Origin: Tubiluchus corallicola | Lineage: Eukaryota; Priapulida; Priapulimorpha; Priapulimorphida; Tubiluchidae | Assembly (NCBI GenBank): GCA_030141605.1 | Contig: JAQGDQ010001633.1 | Span: forward strand, 10,001-31,640 | Direction: 5' to 3' | DNA length: 21,640 nucleotides | Shown: in pieces, positions 18,372 to 21,640 of the stretch | Numbering within the stretch: position 1 is the first letter of the stretch | How the letters are laid out: each line of letters starts with the position of its first letter | Notes under the pieces: generated by a model | The model's database searches: none | What the model saw: the letters and a program-made list of their open reading frames with translations, nothing else | Told to the model about the DNA's origin: nothing | Position numbers and translations under genes: made by a program

Positions 18372-18446
18372 AGGCGGATGCCCTTCCTGACCCTAACCCT
18401 CCCTATTTATCCGGGCTTGGGACCGGCACTGAGTTGGGCTGGCTTG

Positions 18447-18461
18447 CCCCCCCCCCCCCCC
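18447..18461. repeat. Poly-C run
   Basis: Fifteen consecutive C bases lie at the presumed 5' edge of the LINE fragment. A similar run (16072-16084) sits in the hAT element. Such runs are prone to length error in sequencing. Confidence 0.9.
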
Positions 18462-18465
18462 AGTG

Positions 18466-18905
18466 GCTAGGTTTACTCTTTATATTGCTTATTAATTATG
18501 CCTCTAATATTTGTACGCCATTGTATAATAGTGTTGGTATAGATCATTCTGATGTTGATGATCTTTTAATGATATAGCTGTAATGATATAGCTTAGGGGA
18601 AGAAAGGCTAATTTTAAAGACTAAAAGACCTTATATTACTCAAAGTATTCCACACAGAGTTATGTGACTTAGCACTATGCTTACCTGCTTGAAAAGACTT
18701 GTGTAACTAGAAAAGAAAATTGCTCTCGCCACCTGGTAACACGTCACTGGCTCACCTTCCCAGTGTGCACCACTGTCTCCCCAAAAACATACTATCAATC
18801 TTATTGACGAGATCAAGAAATTTAAACTTTTGCTTAGTTAGTGCAGAGTGCGCAACGAATGTTCTGGTTTTCCTTTCAAACTGAAATCAACATCCTGACT
18901 TGAGC
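18466..18905. other. Unassigned sequence
   Basis: No gene, RNA or element was recognised between the LINE fragment and the 15-bp minisatellite. Confidence 0.35.
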
Positions 18906-18917
18906 AGCTATGGCGTG

Positions 18918-19517
18918 GACATTTGGGCAGTTGACCCTTGGGCAGTCGGCACTTGCGCAGTGACACTTGGGCAGTAGGACGTTTCGGTAGTGGACATTTG
19001 GGCAGTCGACACTTGGGCAGTCGACACTTGGGCAGTAGGACGTTTCTGTAGTGGACATTTGGGCAGTTGACACTTGGGCAGTAGGACGTTTCGGTAGTGG
19101 ACATTTGTTCAGTTGACACCTGGGCAGTCGACACTTGGGCAGTAGGACATTTCGGTGATGGACATTTGGGCAGTTGACGCCTGGACAGTCGACACTTGCG
19201 CAGAAACACTTGGGCAGTAGGACGTTTCGGTAGTGGACATTTTGGCAGTTGACACCTGGACAGTCGACACTTGGGCAGCAGGACGATTCGGTAGTGGACA
19301 TTTCGGTGATGGACATTTGGGCAGTTGACGCCTGGACAGTCGACACTTGCGCAGAAACACTTGGGCAGTAGGACGTTTCTGTAGTGGACATTTGGGCAGT
19401 TGACACCTGGACAGTTGACACCTGGGCAGTAGGACGTTTCTGTAGTGGACATTTGTTCAGTTGACACCTGGGCAATGAACACTTGGCAACACGTTTGGGC
19501 AGTGAAACTTGGTAATG
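18918..19517. repeat. 15-bp minisatellite, ~39 units, with cyclic variant order
   Basis: Units start GAC and follow the pattern GACAYTTGGGCAGTY. Variants include GACGTTTCGGTAGTG and GACACCTGGACAGTC. Almost every GACGTTTC unit is preceded by a 16-base unit ending GTAG, giving cycles of about 46, 61 and 76 bases. A larger block with the CGCAGAAACACTTGG insertion occurs at about 19160-19240 and again at 19310-19390. The extra base shifts the frame each cycle, so all three minus frames stay open. This explains the overlapping 232-, 199- and 83-codon Cys/Pro/Thr-rich frames without invoking a protein. Confidence 0.93.
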
Positions 19518-19608
19518 GATACTTATAAAGACTCAAAGAAGCCAGACTTCTTTATGAAGGCTGGGTTAAGTTTCCCTCCTGAAAGGTGGTTTCGTTTGTG
19601 TTGTGCCC

Positions 19609-19680
19609 AGGGCTAGATTATCCTACAGGCTACAGCTTAGGACCCTGCAAGCTTGGGGACCCTACTAAAAGGTTTCCAAA
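19609..19680. mobile_element. Possible hAT-type left end
   Basis: CAGGGCTAGATTATCC at 19609 opens with a CAGGG terminus and continues with GGACCCTGCAAGCTTGGGGACCC. From memory this recalls a widespread group of non-autonomous hAT elements. No matching right end (TAGCCCTG) or 8-bp duplication was found downstream, so it would be a broken copy. The match is short and may be coincidental. Confidence 0.3.
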
Positions 19681-19949
19681 TGTAACTTAAAAGTGAATAT
19701 AACGTTTCAATATTTTGCATAACCCTTTAATTATACTAAACAGCAATTATAATTTATTTAGAAAATTTGCAGCTAGTTTACTTCAAGCTATATAAATGCC
19801 GCTAAAATATATCTATCACGAGTAAAAAATAGTCAAGACGAGTGCGGGCGAGTTGTGTCTCTCCGTCTGAGGGCGCTTCATAATTTCATTAGCCTAGAGA
19901 GCTGCAAATGCTCATAATTCGTCACCGGTTGCTCTTGTTGTAAAATTGT
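19681..19949. other. AT-rich unassigned sequence
   Basis: No feature was recognised. It may be the body of the possible broken hAT element that starts at 19609. Confidence 0.3.
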
Positions 19950-20165
19950 GAATTTGTAAATAACTCTTTAGCGATTTTTGGACAGTAATGATCATGTTAT
20001 GTGATCAAAAGTGTTTATCGTGAATTGGTAAATAAACCTTGAGGTGTTTTTGGACAGTAATGATAATGCTAGGCGATAATAAGTGTGTAGTGAGAATTTG
20101 TAAATAATTCTTCAGTTATTTTTTGACAGTAATGATCGTGTTATATGATCAAAAGTCCTTTTTTG
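19950..20165. repeat. 72-bp tandem repeat, three units
   Basis: Units start GAATTTGTAAATAA at 19950, 20022 (GAATTGG variant) and 20094. Each carries GGACAGTAATGATNNTG or a near variant. Units 1 and 3 contain TGATCATGTTATGTGATCA-type inverted words flanking a short loop; unit 2 has TGATAATG and GCGATAAT instead. Units 1 and 3 resemble each other more than either resembles unit 2. There is no coding potential. Confidence 0.9.
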
Positions 20166-20744
20166 TAGTGATCTATGGACTGAACCAAAATATCATGTTC
20201 GACTATCTCTGAATCAGTCAGTAAATATATATATATATAAACGGCTTAAATTTTCAAACAGTCAAAAGTAGCGACATGGAGCCAACAGACGAAAAAAAAC
20301 ATGTCATTTTCAGAACAATTGCCATACACAAATCCATGGCGGAATTTTTAATATGTAACTGTAGGAAATAAACAGTCGATGTCAGATTGTTTCTAACCCC
20401 TTGATCAAACACGTGAAATCAATAAAGCCAGTCTTTCGAGAATTATTTCAGCATTAATGAATGAGCATATTTGCGTTGGAGTACGACCATTTATCAAATC
20501 GTCTATAGTAGTTTGACTTTTCGCAAGTGCTACGCTGTCACGCGCGTAATTAATTTATTCAGCGGTGTAAATTTCAGGTGATGCGTCGGAAATTCCGAAG
20601 TTTGTACAATATCCTGCCTCCGAGGGTTGAAATACTGACGCCAGAGAAAAATTCTCTTAGAATATATCTGATGCAATTAAATGGTTTCACTAAGTTGCCA
20701 AGCAAAATAAGAAGCAGTATTAGTGCTGAAACAGTGATTCGTGT
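20166..20744. other. Unassigned sequence
   Basis: A short TA run lies at 20226-20240. The 62-codon minus-strand frame at 20574-20762 has one hydrophobic stretch but no family resemblance and is not called a gene. Confidence 0.3.
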
Positions 20745-20748
20745 AGAT

Positions 20749-20870
20749 AAGTCATAAGTCATTTATTTGACCTTACACATTTACAATGATCACATATACA
20801 ATATCTAGTGAAAGGGCCTACAATGAACATAATACAAATAAGAAATACTGCACAGGAAAAGCATCAAAAG
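20749..20870 (-). mobile_element. Possible LINE-like 3' end, minus strand
   Basis: On the minus strand the sequence reads GGTCAAATAAA followed by TGACTTATGACTTAT, a duplicated 7-mer directly after AATAAA. That matches the tail design of the other ends in this window. No hairpin as clear as those at 1162, 11003 or 14751 is present, and no coding part is visible, so the call is tentative. Confidence 0.35.
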
Positions 20871-21090
20871 TGTTTTTGTGTTGTGTTGGGGAATCATAAA
20901 GCTGAGTTGTCCTAAAAGATATGCCGGGATAACGAAATTATATGTATATATTGTATATAGTCTATTATAATTTGCGTGTAATATTATAATGTATATTTTG
21001 TTTTAAATTTTTGGCACAGTAGTTTTTAGTTTGCACTGGACGCATTTGCCTTTAACAGTTGTGGGAATTTTATTCTCATGCTGCGATGTT

Positions 21091-21102
21091 CTTTTTTTTT
21101 TT

Positions 21103-21162
<60 letters not shown>
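21091..21162. repeat. Long poly-T run
   Basis: Nine or more T bases, one G, then an almost unbroken T run to 21162. On the minus strand it could be a poly-A tail, but the sequence before it (GTTTATTTATAT) lacks AATAAA and no retroelement body is recognised beyond it. The Lys-rich minus frame at 21003-21218 is its translation. Confidence 0.93.
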
Positions 21163-21169
<7 letters not shown>

Positions 21170-21640
21170 TAAACTCAACTTGACGTCCTACTACGAACAA
21201 AATCGTGCGCATTGACAAAATGTTGCAGCCATGCCTTAGTCGAGGACGATCTTCAAATCATAATTGACGTACTGTTCTGTTTTGATTAATGCATAATTAA
21301 TGTATGTGCATAATTAAGCATTCTGTTTTAATTTACAAATCTTATTGTGAACTAATGCCCGCATTATTTTGTGCGTACTCTAGCCCATTTACCCATTTAT
21401 TCATACTTAGGACCGTTTACCAATTACATCGTTTCAAGTTATTTAATTAAACTTAAAATGTCCATTAATTAGTTTTCATTTGATAGCTACTTTTAATTAA
21501 CTTTAGTAAATTACTGCTAATTTACTGAAGCTATTTCATGCTGAAATAAATTAGCTTACAGTAGATTTTATTAACATTTTACATTTTGTAGCAGATCATA
21601 AACTGTAAATGTAATTTTGTCATTGCGTTGATTTCGTCAT
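21163..21640. other. AT-rich sequence, nothing recognisable
   Basis: Many TTAATTA-type words are present without regular periodicity. No gene or element could be identified up to the end of the window. Confidence 0.35.

Larger units (their letters stand above)
17878..18465 (-). mobile_element. 5'-truncated RTE-like LINE fragment with (GAA)n tail
   Basis: Read on the minus strand, the fragment contains the C-terminal part of a reverse transcriptase ORF, a TAG stop at 17910-17912, eleven bases, and then (GAA)7 (TTC on the plus strand, 17878-17898). The run with CCCAAGCCCGGATAAAT and CAGGAAGGGCATCC near 18360-18430 looks, from memory, like sequence common in RTE-type LINEs of fish and invertebrates. 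The 5' boundary near the poly-C run at 18447-18461 is uncertain. It is too short and too decayed to move by itself. Confidence 0.8.

Noticed and set aside
18838-19536. Cys/Pro/Thr-rich repetitive protein of 199-232 codons on the minus strand
   Set aside because: The DNA is a 15-bp minisatellite. All three minus frames are open, and 16-bp units rotate the frame, so no single frame is favoured. There is no signal peptide, domain or splice context.
21003-21218. Lys-rich minus-strand frame
   Set aside because: It is poly-T read as poly-lysine.

Overview
This window looks like intergenic or intronic DNA from an animal, most likely a marine invertebrate. It is AT-rich, dense in simple repeats and full of small or decayed transposable elements. 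No open reading frame is convincingly a host gene: the longest ones (up to 232 codons) lie inside tandem repeats or inverted repeats that happen to lack stop codons. No rRNA, intact tRNA, CRISPR array or prokaryote-style gene organisation was seen. The animal assignment rests on the element families: an RTE-like LINE remnant with a (GAA)n tail, a hAT-type miniature element with an 8-bp target duplication, TA-flanked MITEs, and several LINE-like 3' ends ending in AATAAA plus a short microsatellite.

Layout. 1-430: three tandem ~133-bp units carrying a tRNA-like T-arm motif. 430-950: unassigned. 951-1290: LINE-like 3' end with hairpin and TCTATG tail. 1290-2950: no recognisable element. 2956-3283: (TA)n plus a dispersed repeat that recurs at 8545-8853. 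3487-4704: 27-bp satellite of about 45 units with a 9-10-unit higher-order pattern. 5701-6008: short fold-back. 6433-6849, 7219-7505 and 10138-10777: three copies (two complete, one broken) of a MITE whose ends are arrays of a CAAATGT-containing motif. 7922-8416 and 9079-9573: 495-bp inverted arms around a 662-bp centre that contains the second copy of the dispersed repeat.

10796-11035: two further LINE-like 3' ends. 11620-12168: a large fold-back whose arms end in AATAAA and carry a decayed hammerhead-like motif, possibly a Penelope-like relic. 13429-13770: degenerate TCAN repeats. 14131-14288: perfect 64-bp direct repeat. 14730-14904: second TCTATG-tailed LINE 3' end. 15693-16140: complete non-autonomous hAT element. 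17225-17760: GATGAC-rich minisatellite. 17878-18465: RTE-like LINE fragment. 18918-19517: 15-bp minisatellite. 19609 onward: a possible hAT end. 19950-20165: three 72-bp repeats. 21091-21162: long poly-T.

Nothing here works together as a pathway. The history is one of repeated transposon insertion, inverted duplication and satellite expansion. The most informative observations are the hAT element with matching target duplications, the MITE family with expandable arrayed termini, the higher-order satellite, and the shared 3'-end design (GC hairpin, AATAAA, microsatellite) of unrelated-looking LINE tails on both strands.
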